NCBI RefSeq assembly: GCF_039522025.1
Contig: NZ_BAAADB010000003.1
Coordinates: 124,001 to 188,000 of the forward strand
Source of the DNA: Deinococcus depolymerans
GTDB lineage: Bacteria; Deinococcota; Deinococci; Deinococcales; Deinococcaceae
Length of the DNA: 64,000 bases
Reading direction: 5' to 3'
Below the pieces are notes generated by a model. It was given only the letters and a program-made list of their open reading frames with translations, was not told the DNA's origin and did no database searches. The translations under genes were made by a program, and so were the position numbers. Positions 40,684-49,334 of the stretch are shown here, piece after piece (the first letter of the stretch is position 1; each line of letters starts with the position of its first letter).

Positions 40684-41928
40684 ATGATCAAGGGAATGCG
40701 TGTGTGGTTGCCGGTGGTGACCCTGTGTTCGGGAAGTGCGCTGGCCGCGAATTCGGCGGGAACGGCGGACCTGCTGTTCGGGCTGTTCTGGGTCGTGCTG
40801 GCCGCGGCGGTGTTCGGGACGGTTGCCTCGAAACTGGGCGTGCCGGCGGTGGTGGGGCAGGTGCTGGCCGGAATCCTGATCGGGCCGAGCGTCCTGAGTC
40901 TGGTCCGACCGGACGAGTTCCTGCTCAGTCTCGCGGAACTGGGGGCGGTGTTCCTGCTGTTCATGGTGGGTCTCGAAACCCGTTTCCGTGACCTGCTGGC
41001 CGTGGGGAAGGAGGCGCTGCTGGTGGCGGTGCTGGGCATCGTGATTCCGCTGGCGCTGGGCTTCGGTTTCGGTCTGTGGCAGGGGCAGGAGAACGTCAGT
41101 GCGCTGTTCGTGGGGACGGCCCTGGTGGCCACGTCGGTGGGCATCACCGCCAAGGTCTTGCAGGAGATGGGCGTGCTGGACGCCCGGTTCGCGCAGGTGA
41201 TCCTGGGCGCGGCCGTCATCGACGACATCCTGGGCCTGACCCTGCTGGCGGTCGTGAGCGGCCTGGGTGCCGGGGAGAGCATGAGTGCCGCGCAGGTGGG
41301 CCTGATCCTGGGCCTCAGCGTGGGCTTCGTGGCGCTGGTGCTGGCGGTGGGCATCCCGCTGATCCGCCGCTTCCAGCCCCGGCTGCAGAACCTGAGCCTG
41401 TCGCGCATGTTCAACGTGGCGATCGTGGTGGGCCTGGGCGTGGCCGCCCTGAGTACCGTGGCGGGCCTCGCGCCGATCATCGGGGCGTTCCTGGCGGGCA
41501 TGGTGCTGGCCGAGGTGAAGGACGAGGTGGAATTCGAGTCGAAGGTACACGCCCTGGAGTCCTTCCTGGCGCCGGTGTTCTTCGTGGTCGTCGGGCTGCA
41601 GCTGGACCTGAGCGTGCTGGGCACGCCCACCGTGATCGTCGCGGGCCTGATCCTGACGGTGCTGGCCGTGATCGGTAAGGTCGCGGGCGGCCTGCTGGGT
41701 GCGCGCAGCATGGGCGGGCAGCAGGCGCTGCTGGTCGGCGTGGGCATGGTCCCGCGCGGCGAGGTCGGCCTGATCGTCGCCAGCCTGGGCCTGAGTGCCG
41801 GGATCATCAATGCGAACGTGTACGCCGAGGTCCTGCTGATGGTGCTGCTCACGACCGTCCTGGCCCCGCTGGCCCTGCGGGTCCTGGCCCGCCGGGCCGG
41901 ACCGGAAGCCACAGCCGCGAAAGCCTGA
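40684..41928 (+). CDS. CPA2-family monovalent cation:proton antiporter
   Basis: A 414-residue protein with about 12 helices and a Kef/NapA-type core: [19 protein letters not shown] near residue 60, [14 protein letters not shown], the ion-binding [16 protein letters not shown] (paired Asp) and [14 protein letters not shown]. It has no RCK/TrkA-N regulatory domain. The N-terminus [22 protein letters not shown] resembles a signal sequence or first helix. GGAGG lies 8 nt before ATG 40684; upstream in-frame starts at 40678 are less well spaced. Ion preference (Na+ or K+) is undetermined. Confidence 0.92.
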   Translation: MIKGMRVWLPVVTLCSGSALAANSAGTADLLFGLFWVVLAAAVFGTVASKLGVPAVVGQVLAGILIGPSVLSLVRPDEFLLSLAELGAVFLLFMVGLETRFRDLLAVGKEALLVAVLGIVIPLALGFGFGLWQGQENVSALFVGTALVATSVGITAKVLQEMGVLDARFAQVILGAAVIDDILGLTLLAVVSGLGAGESMSAAQVGLILGLSVGFVALVLAVGIPLIRRFQPRLQNLSLSRMFNVAIVVGLGVAALSTVAGLAPIIGAFLAGMVLAEVKDEVEFESKVHALESFLAPVFFVVVGLQLDLSVLGTPTVIVAGLILTVLAVIGKVAGGLLGARSMGGQQALLVGVGMVPRGEVGLIVASLGLSAGIINANVYAEVLLMVLLTTVLAPLALRVLARRAGPEATAAKA

Positions 41929-41948
41929 GCGAAGCCCGGCCCGTGCGG

Positions 41949-41954
41949 TACGCT
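41949..41954 (+). promoter_or_regulatory. -10 box of leaderless methyltransferase promoter
   Basis: TACGCT ends 6 nt before the ATG at 41961. Confidence 0.55.
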
Positions 41955-41960
41955 GGGGGG

Positions 41961-43166
41961 ATGCAGGACGCCGCTCCCACCCCCCGTTCCCGCCTGAGAC
42001 TGCGGGTCTCTCCGGCCGCCGAGACGCACATCCGCGCCGGGCACCCCTGGGTGTACGAATCGAGCCTGCGGGACCAGAACCGCGAGGGCGACGCCGGTGA
42101 ACTGGCCGTGATCTACGACCGCCGTGACCGGTTCCTGGCGATCGGGCTGTTCGACCCGGACAGCCCGCTGCGTGTGCGGGTGCTGCACCACGGCTCCCCG
42201 GTCACGCTGGACGACGCGTGGTGGGCGGCCCGACTGGACGCCGCCCTGCTGCGCCGCGCCCCGCTGTTCGGCCCGGACACCGACGGGTACCGCGCCGTGA
42301 ACGGCGAGTCGGACGGCTGGCCCGGACTGGTCGTGGACCGCTACGCGGACACGCTGGTCGTGAAGCTGTACACCGCCGCGTGGTTCCCGCACCTGGAACG
42401 CGTGCTGGACCTGTTGGAATCCCGCTTTCCCGGCAGTGGGGTCGTGCTGCGCCTGAGCCGCAACATTCAGGTGCGTGCCGCCGCCGCCGGCCTGCACGAC
42501 GGTCAGGTACTGGCGGGCGCCGTCCCGGACGGCCCGGTGGTGTTCCACGAGACCGGACTGGCCTTCGAGGCGGACGTGCTGCGCGGCCAGAAGACCGGGT
42601 TCTTCCTGGATCAGCGCGAGAACCGCCGCCGGGTCGAGCGGTACGCCCGTGACCGGCGGGTGCTGAACGCCTTCTCGTTCAGTGGGGGCTTCAGCCTGTA
42701 CGCCGCGCGGGGCGGCGCGGCCGAGGTGGTCAGCCTGGACCTCAGCGCCCACGCCCTGCGCAGCGCGCAGCGCAACTACGCCCTGAACCCGAAACTCACC
42801 GCGCCGCACGAGACGGTGCAGGCCGACGTGTTCGAATGGCTGACCGAAACGCGCCGCGAGTTCGACCTGGTGATCCTCGACCCGCCCTCACTGGCGCGGC
42901 GTGAGGCGGAACGGACGGGCGCGATCCGCGCGTACGGCAAACTCGCCTCCGACGGCATCCGCCGTCTCGCGCGGGGTGGGATTCTGGTCAGCGCGTCGTG
43001 CTCCGCGCACGTCAGCGCCGAGGAATTCTGGGCGGCGGTGCGCGAGGCCGCCGACCGCAGCGGCCGCCCCTGGAAGGAACTGCACACCAGTCAGCACGCG
43101 CCCGACCACCACGCGACCTTCGCGGAGGCGCAGTACCTCAAGGCGATCTTCATTCAGCTCGACTGA
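41961..43166 (+). CDS. RlmI-type 23S rRNA (cytosine-C5) methyltransferase
   Basis: A 401-residue class I methyltransferase. An N-terminal PUA domain ([12 protein letters not shown]) is followed by the EEHD-like middle and a SAM domain with [21 protein letters not shown] (SAM loop), LDLSAHAL, the catalytic region [11 protein letters not shown] and the C-terminal SCSAHVS motif carrying the cysteine. These are the marks of RlmI-like RNA C5-methyltransferases. The TGA stop is the first base triplet before the 49-bp palindromic element. Confidence 0.9.
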   Translation: MQDAAPTPRSRLRLRVSPAAETHIRAGHPWVYESSLRDQNREGDAGELAVIYDRRDRFLAIGLFDPDSPLRVRVLHHGSPVTLDDAWWAARLDAALLRRAPLFGPDTDGYRAVNGESDGWPGLVVDRYADTLVVKLYTAAWFPHLERVLDLLESRFPGSGVVLRLSRNIQVRAAAAGLHDGQVLAGAVPDGPVVFHETGLAFEADVLRGQKTGFFLDQRENRRRVERYARDRRVLNAFSFSGGFSLYAARGGAAEVVSLDLSAHALRSAQRNYALNPKLTAPHETVQADVFEWLTETRREFDLVILDPPSLARREAERTGAIRAYGKLASDGIRRLARGGILVSASCSAHVSAEEFWAAVREAADRSGRPWKELHTSQHAPDHHATFAEAQYLKAIFIQLD

Positions 43167-43215
43167 TACGGACTCCGATTGAACGGCTTTGTAAGCCATT
43201 CAATCGGAGTCCGTA
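43167..43215. mobile_element. Short TNA-target element, copy 10: 49-bp near-perfect palindrome
   Basis: Two left ends of the element family face each other: TACGGACTCCGATTGAAC... and its complement, 49 bp in all. The flanks differ: TGA 43164-43166 (stop of the methyltransferase) and TTA 43216-43218 (complement of the TAA stop of the convergent gene). It should fold as a hairpin and probably acts as a bidirectional terminator. Confidence 0.85.
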
Positions 43216-43683
43216 TTACAGCAGTTTCTGCACGGCTCCGAACGCCCAGGTGCCGACCAGGGCGGCGGCCAGCACGATCAGCATCGGCAGCAGGCTGCTG
43301 CCCAGCAGCGCGAAGATCGGTCCGGGGCACACGCCGGCCAGGCCCCAGCCCAGTCCGAAGATCAGGCCGCCCAGCACGTAACGGCGGGTGGGGCCGTCCT
43401 TTGCCGGAACCCGGATGGTCTCGCCGTTCAGGGCGCGCCGTCCGGAACGGCGCAGCAGCGTGGTGGTGATCACTCCGGTCAGGACGGCGCTGCCCATCAG
43501 GCCGTACATGTGAATGGACTGAAAGCGGAACATCTCCTGTATGCGGTACCAGCTGGCCGCCTCGGATTTGATCAGCAGCACGCCGAACAGCAGTCCGGTG
43601 ATCAGGAACGGCCACTGCCGCAGCAGGTGCGCGGTGGAGGGGGGAGCGGAACGGCTGGCGGCAGAGGGCGGGGTGCTGATCAT
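43216..43683 (-). CDS. YeeE/YedE-family sulfur-transport membrane protein (half 2)
   Basis: A 155-residue protein with four to five helices. [20 protein letters not shown] near residue 105 is the conserved Cys-bearing motif of the YeeE/YedE (thiosulfate/sulfur transport) family. It pairs with the gene just upstream, the two halves together making a full-length transporter. ATG 43683 is 4 bp from the upstream gene's stop. Last gene of a four-gene operon. Confidence 0.88.
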   Translation of the reverse strand: MISTPPSAASRSAPPSTAHLLRQWPFLITGLLFGVLLIKSEAASWYRIQEMFRFQSIHMYGLMGSAVLTGVITTTLLRRSGRRALNGETIRVPAKDGPTRRYVLGGLIFGLGWGLAGVCPGPIFALLGSSLLPMLIVLAAALVGTWAFGAVQKLL

Positions 43684-43687
43684 CAGT

Positions 43688-44254
43688 TCACCTCAGGAAC
43701 AGGGGCAGCAGCAGGTTGGCGCTGAGAATGCCACCCGCGAAGAAGGACGCCGTGGCGATCAGGCTGGGCCGCTGCAGGGTGCTGAGGCCCGTGATGGCGT
43801 GCCCGCTGGTGCAGCCACCGGCGTAGCGGGTGCCGAAGCCCACCAGCAGACCGGACAGGATCAGCAGCGTCCACGTGCCGGGGCGGGACAGGTCGGTCAG
43901 CTCGGCGGGCAGCAGGCCGGGCTGCACGGTCACGCCCAGCGCGCCGAGGCTCTGCACGGCCGCGCCGGACAGCTGCGCGGGCTGCGGGTCGCGCAGCAGC
44001 GTGGCGGCCACCACGCCCCCCAGGATCAGGCCGGCGGCGAACATCAGGTTCCAGCTCTGGGCCCGCCAGTCATACCGGAACAGCGCGGGCTTGAGGGAGT
44101 CGGGCAGCAGGATGGCGCAGGCGTGGCGCAGGTTCGAGGAGATCCCGAACGCGCGGTTGCCCAGCAGCAGCAGCAGCGGCACGGTCAGGCCGATCAGGGG
44201 GCCGCTCACGTACCACGGCCAGGGTTCCTGAAGCACGCGCAGCAGCTCAGGCAC
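43688..44254 (-). CDS. YeeE/YedE-family sulfur-transport membrane protein (half 1)
   Basis: A 188-residue membrane protein with about five helices and the family motif [16 protein letters not shown] near residue 150, whose cysteine lies on the sulfur-compound path of YeeE proteins. The GTG start at 44254 overlaps the upstream gene by 8 bp, so translation is coupled. Likely substrate: thiosulfate or a persulfide-related anion. Confidence 0.9.
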   Translation of the reverse strand: MPELLRVLQEPWPWYVSGPLIGLTVPLLLLLGNRAFGISSNLRHACAILLPDSLKPALFRYDWRAQSWNLMFAAGLILGGVVAATLLRDPQPAQLSGAAVQSLGALGVTVQPGLLPAELTDLSRPGTWTLLILSGLLVGFGTRYAGGCTSGHAITGLSTLQRPSLIATASFFAGGILSANLLLPLFLR

Positions 44255-44804
44255 GCGCGGCCTCCTGCGCGGCCATGCACCGCGCGAAGGCGTCTTTCAG
44301 GGCGTTGCCGGCCTGCTCGTGAATGGTCAGTTTGATCTTCACGACCATCTTCGGGACCAGTGCGCCCAGTTCGGTCAGGTCACGGCAGGCCGAGAGTTTC
44401 GCGGCGTGCGGCGCGGCCTGGCCGCCCAGGTGTTCGTTCAGGACGCCCTGAAGGTACGCGGTGATGTCCGGCAGGGTGTGCGGCGCGGATTCCGGGATGG
44501 TCGGCGCAGCGGGGCCGGGCAGGGCGTCGTCCGGCAGGGCGTTCAGGGCCGCCTGAGCTTCCCGCACCAGCTGTTCCTGCAGCTGCGGGGGCAGCGGGGT
44601 GGTGGGCGCGGCCGGGGTGGCGGCGGGGGCCAGCAGGTTCAGCTGCTGCAGGTCTTTCAGGGCGCCCTGCAACTCGCCGAGCGGCAGGCGGGTCAGCGCG
44701 GCGACCTCCTCCAGGGCGCGGCGGCCGTTGCACATCATGTAGACCCGCAGCTGTTCCCGCGTCAACTGAAGGCCGTCCGGGCGGGGAAGTCGCTCGTAGA
44801 TCAT
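44247..44804 (-). CDS. Unknown helical protein of the sulfur operon
   Basis: A 185-residue soluble protein. Its first 60 residues resemble a winged-helix or PqqD-like fold ([45 protein letters not shown]), followed by a Pro/Ala linker and a helical C-terminal domain with two cysteines ([18 protein letters not shown]). The start shares a TAATG junction with the upstream gene and the end overlaps the next. It may be a regulator or sensor of the transporter; function unknown. Confidence 0.7.
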   Translation of the reverse strand: MIYERLPRPDGLQLTREQLRVYMMCNGRRALEEVAALTRLPLGELQGALKDLQQLNLLAPAATPAAPTTPLPPQLQEQLVREAQAALNALPDDALPGPAAPTIPESAPHTLPDITAYLQGVLNEHLGGQAAPHAAKLSACRDLTELGALVPKMVVKIKLTIHEQAGNALKDAFARCMAAQEAARA

Positions 44805-45091
44805 TATTCCAGGGTTCCCAGCACGTCACGCACGAGGTTCAGCACCAGGATCACGAACACCGCGCCCAGCAGCAGGATCACGGACAGGATCATCAGCGAG
44901 CTGTCGGCGGGACGGCCGAACACCAGGGCGCCCACCACCAGGTAACTCAGGGCAAACACGGCGATCATGGCAAGCAGCTGCGTGAGGCGCGTGCCGATCA
45001 GCCCGCCGGACGCCCTTGATTTCAGCTGGTACCCGAAGAAGGTGCTGTAGGCCATGATGAGGAAACCGGCGGCGATGAGTGCGATGGTCAT
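44804..45091 (-). CDS. Small membrane protein, first gene of the sulfur operon
   Basis: A 95-residue protein with three hydrophobic helices (IALIAAGFLIMAYSTFFGY, LLAMIAVFALSYLVVGALVF, SLMILSVILLLGAVFVILVL). ATG 45091 is chosen because AGGAGCACCTC precedes it. The TAA stop overlaps the next ATG. No family recognised. Confidence 0.65.
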   Translation of the reverse strand: MTIALIAAGFLIMAYSTFFGYQLKSRASGGLIGTRLTQLLAMIAVFALSYLVVGALVFGRPADSSLMILSVILLLGAVFVILVLNLVRDVLGTLE

Positions 45092-45172
45092 GTGAGGTGC
45101 TCCTTGAACGAACGGGAGAGGGCGGAAAAAAGGCAGTGAAAACCGTGGCCGCCCGGCAGGGGAGGCCGGTGG

Positions 45173-45202
45173 CTCAGGCACCTGAAGTGGTGCCTACCTG
45201 AG
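45173..45202 (-). promoter_or_regulatory. Operator-like double inverted repeat in the sulfur-operon leader
   Basis: AGGCACC (45176-45182) and GGTGCCT (45189-45195) enclose 6 nt and are flanked by CTCAG/CTGAG. On the minus strand it lies just downstream of a CATACT -10 box (about 45215-45220), so it could be an operator or a structured 5' leader. Confidence 0.45.
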
Positions 45203-45349
45203 TGCTTCGATCTCAAAGTATGAAAAATCTCTCTTACGGCGGCATGACACGCCATCCCCTCTGGGGACGCACCCAGCGGGGGTTTTTAAGACTCCGGGGG
45301 GGGATCTCCCCCCGGACCGGGCGCCCGGGAACCCCGGCCCCGCTTCTGA

Positions 45350-45504
45350 TACGGATTCCGTTTGTTTCGCCGACAATCCGGAAGTTCACCGGATTGCCAG
45401 CTCCACGTCCGGAACCCGCTTCTCTCCTACTCTGCGGAGCAGCTCTCCGAGTCGCATCCGCTCGGATTGAATGGTCTTTGCAGCCCATTCAATCGGAGTC
45501 CGTA
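45350..45504 (-). mobile_element. Short TNA-target element, copy 11 (155 bp)
   Basis: Reverse orientation, right hairpin CAATCCGG/CCGGATTG. Flanked by TGA at 45347-45349 and 45505-45507. The 45220-45349 sequence before it is rich in G/C hairpins (for example CCGGGGGG/CCCCCCGG) without other features. Confidence 0.86.
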
Positions 45505-45530
45505 TGACTCCGCGTACCGTGCCCCGGGCG

Positions 45531-45536
45531 TACCAT
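45531..45536 (+). promoter_or_regulatory. -10 box of leaderless dinB promoter
   Basis: TACCAT ends 6 nt before the GTG at 45543, 24 bp outside element copy 11. Confidence 0.5.
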
Positions 45537-45542
45537 GCGGGC

Positions 45543-46658
45543 GTGCCGGACCTACCTGCGCCCCCGCGCAAGATCATTCACGTGGACATGGACGCCTTCT
45601 ACGCCTCGGTCGAGCAGCGCGATCACCCGGCCTTGCGCGGCGTTCCGGTGGCCGTCGCGTGGGGCGGGCGGCGTTCGGTGGTCCTGACCGCCAGTTACGA
45701 GGCCCGCCCGTTCGGGGTGCGCAGCGCCATGCCGCTGTACCGCGCGCTGGAACGCTGCCCACACCTGACGGTGGTCGAACCGCGCTTCGAGGCGTACCGG
45801 GAGGTCAGCCGCCAGATCCGCGCGGTCTTCCACGCATTCACGCCGCTCGTCGAGCCGCTCTCGCTGGACGAGGCGTACCTGGACGTCACCGCGCCCCTTC
45901 AGGGCGGTCCCAGCGCCACCCGCATCGCGCAGGCGATCCGCGCCGACATCCGCGCCCAGACCGGCCTGAGCGCCACGGCCGGGGTCAGCGTGAACAAGTT
46001 CCTGGCGAAACTCGCCAGCGGCATGAACAAACCCGACGGCCTGACCGTCATCCTGCCGGATCATGTACGCGCCCTGCTGGACGCCCTGCCTGTCGGTGAC
46101 CTTCACGGGATCGGTCCGGCCACCGCCGCGAAACTCGCGGGCATGGGCATTCATACCGGGGCGGACCTGCGCGCCGCCCCGGAGGCCGCGCTACGTGACC
46201 GGTTCGGCGTGCACGGCGCGTACTTCTCCCGCATCGCGCGCGGCCTCGACGACCGCCCGGTGCAGCCGGACCGCCCGCACAAGAGCGTCGGGACCGAGGA
46301 GACCTACGGGCACGACCTGCGTGGCCTGGAAGCCGTCACCGCCCGCCTGCCAGTTCTCGCGCAGGGAGTCGAGCGCCGCCTCGAACAGGCGGGTCTGGCG
46401 GCGCGCACCGTCATCCTGAAACTGAAATTCGACGACCGCAGCGTCATCACGCGACGCGTCACGCTGCCCTGGCCGGTCAGTGCCGCCCCGGACCTCGCCC
46501 GCGCCGCCACCCGCCTCTTGACCCCCGACCTGCTCGCCGGGCGCGGCGTCCGGCTGGCGGGCATCACGGCTGCCAGCCTCGTTCCCGCCGGGCAGCGGCC
46601 CGCGCAACCGCTGCTGCTGGGCGGCCCCGGGGAGGGGGTAGAGTCGGGCGGTGACTGA
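45543..46658 (+). CDS. dinB: DNA polymerase IV (Y family)
   Basis: A 371-residue translesion polymerase. HVDMDAFYASVEQRD near the start holds the first catalytic Asp, the steric-gate region and LSLDEAYLDVT near residue 100 the remaining acidic residues, and GVSVNKFLAKLASGMNKPDGL completes the palm. Thumb and little-finger domains follow. The GTG at 45543 with its leaderless -10 is preferred to an upstream ATG lying in the element's target duplication. No LexA-type operator is apparent. Confidence 0.93.
   Translation: MPDLPAPPRKIIHVDMDAFYASVEQRDHPALRGVPVAVAWGGRRSVVLTASYEARPFGVRSAMPLYRALERCPHLTVVEPRFEAYREVSRQIRAVFHAFTPLVEPLSLDEAYLDVTAPLQGGPSATRIAQAIRADIRAQTGLSATAGVSVNKFLAKLASGMNKPDGLTVILPDHVRALLDALPVGDLHGIGPATAAKLAGMGIHTGADLRAAPEAALRDRFGVHGAYFSRIARGLDDRPVQPDRPHKSVGTEETYGHDLRGLEAVTARLPVLAQGVERRLEQAGLAARTVILKLKFDDRSVITRRVTLPWPVSAAPDLARAATRLLTPDLLAGRGVRLAGITAASLVPAGQRPAQPLLLGGPGEGVESGGD
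46639..46644 (+). promoter_or_regulatory. -10 box of leaderless HAD-gene promoter inside the dinB end
   Basis: TAGAGT ends 6 nt before the GTG at 46651. Confidence 0.5.
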
Positions 46659-47361
46659 GTCGATGCGCGCCGTGATCCTGGACCTGGACGACACCCTCTT
46701 CGACGACACGGCCTGCACGCACGCGGGCCTGCGCGCCGTGGCGCATGCGCACGGCCTGAGCGTGGACCCGGCGGAGCTGTTCGCGCGGCACGCGGCGCAC
46801 ATCCGCGCCATCGACCCGCTGCTGTTCCGGGGCGAGCTCACCGCGCACGGCGCGCGGGTGCGGCGCTTCACGGGCCTCCTGACCGAGCTGGGTGTGCCGG
46901 ATGCGGACGGCGAGGCGGCGACCGTCACGTACCGCGAGGCGTACCGCGAGCACTGGCAACTGCTGCCCGGCGCGGCGGACGTGCTGCGGGACCTGCGGGC
47001 CGCCGGGCTGCGGCTGGCGGTCCTGACGAACTACGTGCGCGAGGTGCAGGGCCAGAAACTCGCGCACTTCGGTCTGGACGCCCTGGTGGACGCCGTGCTG
47101 TGCGTGGAGGACGTGCCCGCCGCCAAACCCGACCCGCGCGCGTACCACGCCGCCTGCGCCGCGCTGAACGTCACGCCCGCGCAGGCCGTGATGGTCGGGG
47201 ACTCCTGGGAGAAGGACGTGCAGGGCGCCCGCCGGGCCGGACTGCGCGCCGTGTGGGTGAGCCGCCTCGCAACGCCAGCCCCGGACGCCGGTGTGCCGGT
47301 CGTGTCGCGACTGCCGGACCTGCCTGCCGCGCTGGGCGTACAGGTCCTCACTCGCGGGTGA
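46651..47361 (+). CDS. HAD-superfamily hydrolase
   Basis: A 236-residue phosphatase-fold protein. Motif I is ILDLDDTLFDD near residue 9, motif II TNY near residue 125, motif III the lysine in AAKPDP near residue 155, and motif IV GDSWEKDVQGARRAG. Subfamily IA with a helical cap. The GTG overlaps the dinB stop by 8 bp, so both genes may form an operon, though an internal -10 is present. Substrate unknown. Confidence 0.9.
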   Translation: MTESMRAVILDLDDTLFDDTACTHAGLRAVAHAHGLSVDPAELFARHAAHIRAIDPLLFRGELTAHGARVRRFTGLLTELGVPDADGEAATVTYREAYREHWQLLPGAADVLRDLRAAGLRLAVLTNYVREVQGQKLAHFGLDALVDAVLCVEDVPAAKPDPRAYHAACAALNVTPAQAVMVGDSWEKDVQGARRAGLRAVWVSRLATPAPDAGVPVVSRLPDLPAALGVQVLTRG

Positions 47362-48436
47362 TGACGGACACGTCCACGTTGCGGGTCTGCCGCAGCACCG
47401 AGCGGATGATGTCCCCGCGCAGGAATTCCTCCCAGCGGGAGCGGCTGCTCTCGCCCAGCACGACCTGCGTGGCCTGCGCGGCCTGCACGTGCCGGATCAG
47501 GGTGGCCGCCACGCCGCCCGCCGGGTCGAGCACGATGAACTCCCCGCCCAGCGCGACCGTGACCGCGCGGAAGGTGTCGAGCAGCCGCGCGCGTTCGGCA
47601 CTGATCCGCCCGGACCGCACGGTCACGACCTGAAGGTCGGCGTGCAGGCGCTGCGCGAGCTGCCCTCCCCGGCGGATCAGGCGCGCGCCGGTCTCCTCGG
47701 CGGCCACGGCGACCACCACCCGCTCCTGCACGCCCAGACGATCATGCACGCCCAGCCCCGCCCCCAGGTCGGCCGCGCCCTGCTCGACGACGTGCGCCAC
47801 CTGCCGCAGCGCCAGTTCCCGCAGCGCCGTCAGGTTCGGCAGCGTGAAGAAGTTCGACAGGGCGTGCTCGGCCCGCTCCGCGCCGTACACCGCGCCGGAC
47901 CGCACCCGCTCGCGCAGGTCGGCGGGCGTCAGGTCCACCAGCACCAGTTCGTCCGCCCCGCCCAGCACGGCGTCCGGGATGCGCTCGCGGACGCGCACGC
48001 CGGTCAGGCGCGCCACCGTGTCGTGCAGGGAGTCCAGGTGCTGCACGTTCACGGTGGACAGCACGTTCACGCCCGCGTCCAGCAGCGCCTCGACGTCCAT
48101 CCAGCGTTTCTCGCGTGCGCTGCCCGGCGCGTTCGAGTGCGCCAGTTCATCCACGAGCACCACGTCCGGACGGCGCGCGATCAGGCCCGCCACGTCCAGT
48201 TCACCCAGCGTCACGCCGCCCCGCACGACCTCCAGCCGCGGGAAGACCGGCAGGCCCTCGGCAGCGGCCTGCGTGAACGCCCGCCCGTGCGTTTCCAGCA
48301 CGCCGATCAGGGCGTCCTCGCCGCGCTCCAGACGGTCGCGCAGTTCACTGAGCGCGCGGGTGGTCTTCCCGACCCCGGCGGCCATGCCCACGAACACCCG
48401 GTGCCGCCCCCGCACGGGGCGGGGAGCACCGGGCAT
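47348..48436 (-). CDS. KdpD N-terminal sensor protein without kinase domain
   Basis: A 362-residue stand-alone version of the cytoplasmic half of KdpD. The KdpD N-terminal domain opens with the P-loop GMAAGVGKTTRALSEL and contains DVVLVDELAHSNAPGS and NVQHLDSLHD; a universal-stress-protein domain fills the C-terminal third. The sensor transmembrane and histidine-kinase parts are missing. In other bacteria such short KdpD proteins act with a separate kinase. Last gene of kdpFABC on the minus strand, 33 bp after kdpC. Confidence 0.9.
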   Translation of the reverse strand: MPGAPRPVRGRHRVFVGMAAGVGKTTRALSELRDRLERGEDALIGVLETHGRAFTQAAAEGLPVFPRLEVVRGGVTLGELDVAGLIARRPDVVLVDELAHSNAPGSAREKRWMDVEALLDAGVNVLSTVNVQHLDSLHDTVARLTGVRVRERIPDAVLGGADELVLVDLTPADLRERVRSGAVYGAERAEHALSNFFTLPNLTALRELALRQVAHVVEQGAADLGAGLGVHDRLGVQERVVVAVAAEETGARLIRRGGQLAQRLHADLQVVTVRSGRISAERARLLDTFRAVTVALGGEFIVLDPAGGVAATLIRHVQAAQATQVVLGESSRSRWEEFLRGDIIRSVLRQTRNVDVSVITRE

Positions 48437-48469
48437 CGCCAGCCGCTCGGGTTCAGGCGGCGTGACGGC

Positions 48470-49111
48470 TCACCGTCCCAGCCGGTCCAGGGCGAGGTTC
48501 AGTTCCAGCACGTTCACGCCCGGCTGACCCAGGCCCAGCACGCCCCGCTCGGTGTGCTCCCGCACCAGCGACTGCACCTGTGCGTCCGTCAGGCCGCGCG
48601 CACGCGCCACCCGCGCCACCTGCACCGCCGCGCCCGCCGGGGACACGTGCGGGTCGAGGCCGCTGCCGCTCGCGGTGAGCAGATCCACCGGAATCCGCGT
48701 GACGGGGATGTTCTCCCGCGCGGCGATCGCCTGCGCCTGGGCCTGCACCCGCTCCCGCAGCGCCGGGTTGCTCACGGCGAGGTTGCTGCCCGACGCGTTC
48801 ACCGGGTCGTACCCGCTCCCGGCGGCGCTGGGCCGCCCGATGAAGTAGCGGTCCCCCGTGAAGGGCTGCCCGATCAGCGCCGAGCCGACCACCCGGCCCC
48901 CGTCGCGGATCAGGGAACCGGTCGCCTGCGCGGGAAACAGCGCGCCGCCCAGCGCGGTCGTCACCGCCGGGTACGCGAGGCCGCCCAGCACCAGCCACAG
49001 CGCCGAGAAGCGCAGCCACGCACCCCACCCCGGCTGGGGCGCGTCAGAAAAGTCAGGTTCAGAAAGGGCCGATGGAGGAAGGGCAGGGGAGGGCATGTCG
49101 TTCAGGGTCAT
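48470..49111 (-). CDS. kdpC: K+-transporting ATPase subunit C (KdpC)
   Basis: A 213-residue single-pass membrane subunit of the high-affinity potassium pump. YPAVTTALGGALFPAQATGSLI near residue 50 and YFIGRPSAAG.. with GYDPVNASGSNLA are conserved KdpC blocks. AGAGG stands 7 nt before the ATG. Element copy 12 separates it from kdpB, unlike the tight spacing elsewhere in the operon. Confidence 0.95.
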   Translation of the reverse strand: MTLNDMPSPALPPSALSEPDFSDAPQPGWGAWLRFSALWLVLGGLAYPAVTTALGGALFPAQATGSLIRDGGRVVGSALIGQPFTGDRYFIGRPSAAGSGYDPVNASGSNLAVSNPALRERVQAQAQAIAARENIPVTRIPVDLLTASGSGLDPHVSPAGAAVQVARVARARGLTDAQVQSLVREHTERGVLGLGQPGVNVLELNLALDRLGR

Positions 49112-49184
49112 GATGAAACCTCTTTGTGGGGGGCGAAGTGGGGGCCAGTCCCCCGGACCTCGCCGGGAGGGAGTGGTGTCCTGG

Positions 49185-49334
49185 TCCGGATTCCGTCTGT
49201 TCCGCTGACCACGCGGGAAAGCGCCGCGTGGTCAGCTCCACGCCCGGAACCCGGTCTGCTCCTGCTCTGCTTCGCAGCTCTGCGAGTCGCGTCCGCTCGG
49301 GTTGAAGGGTGAGGAACCCCTTCAACCGGAGTCA
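49185..49334 (-). mobile_element. Decayed short TNA-target element, copy 12
   Basis: Reverse orientation, starts TCCGGATTCCGTCTGTT and ends CAACCGGAGTCA. The right hairpin CTGACCACGCGG/CCGCGTGGTCAG is perfectly paired but shares no sequence with other copies. It abuts TTA 49335-49337, complement of the kdpB stop; the other flank no longer matches. Confidence 0.7.

Noticed and set aside
45543..46658. LexA/SOS-type operator upstream of dinB
   Set aside because: The upstream region is an element copy and GC-rich hairpins; no symmetric operator resembling a LexA box was found.
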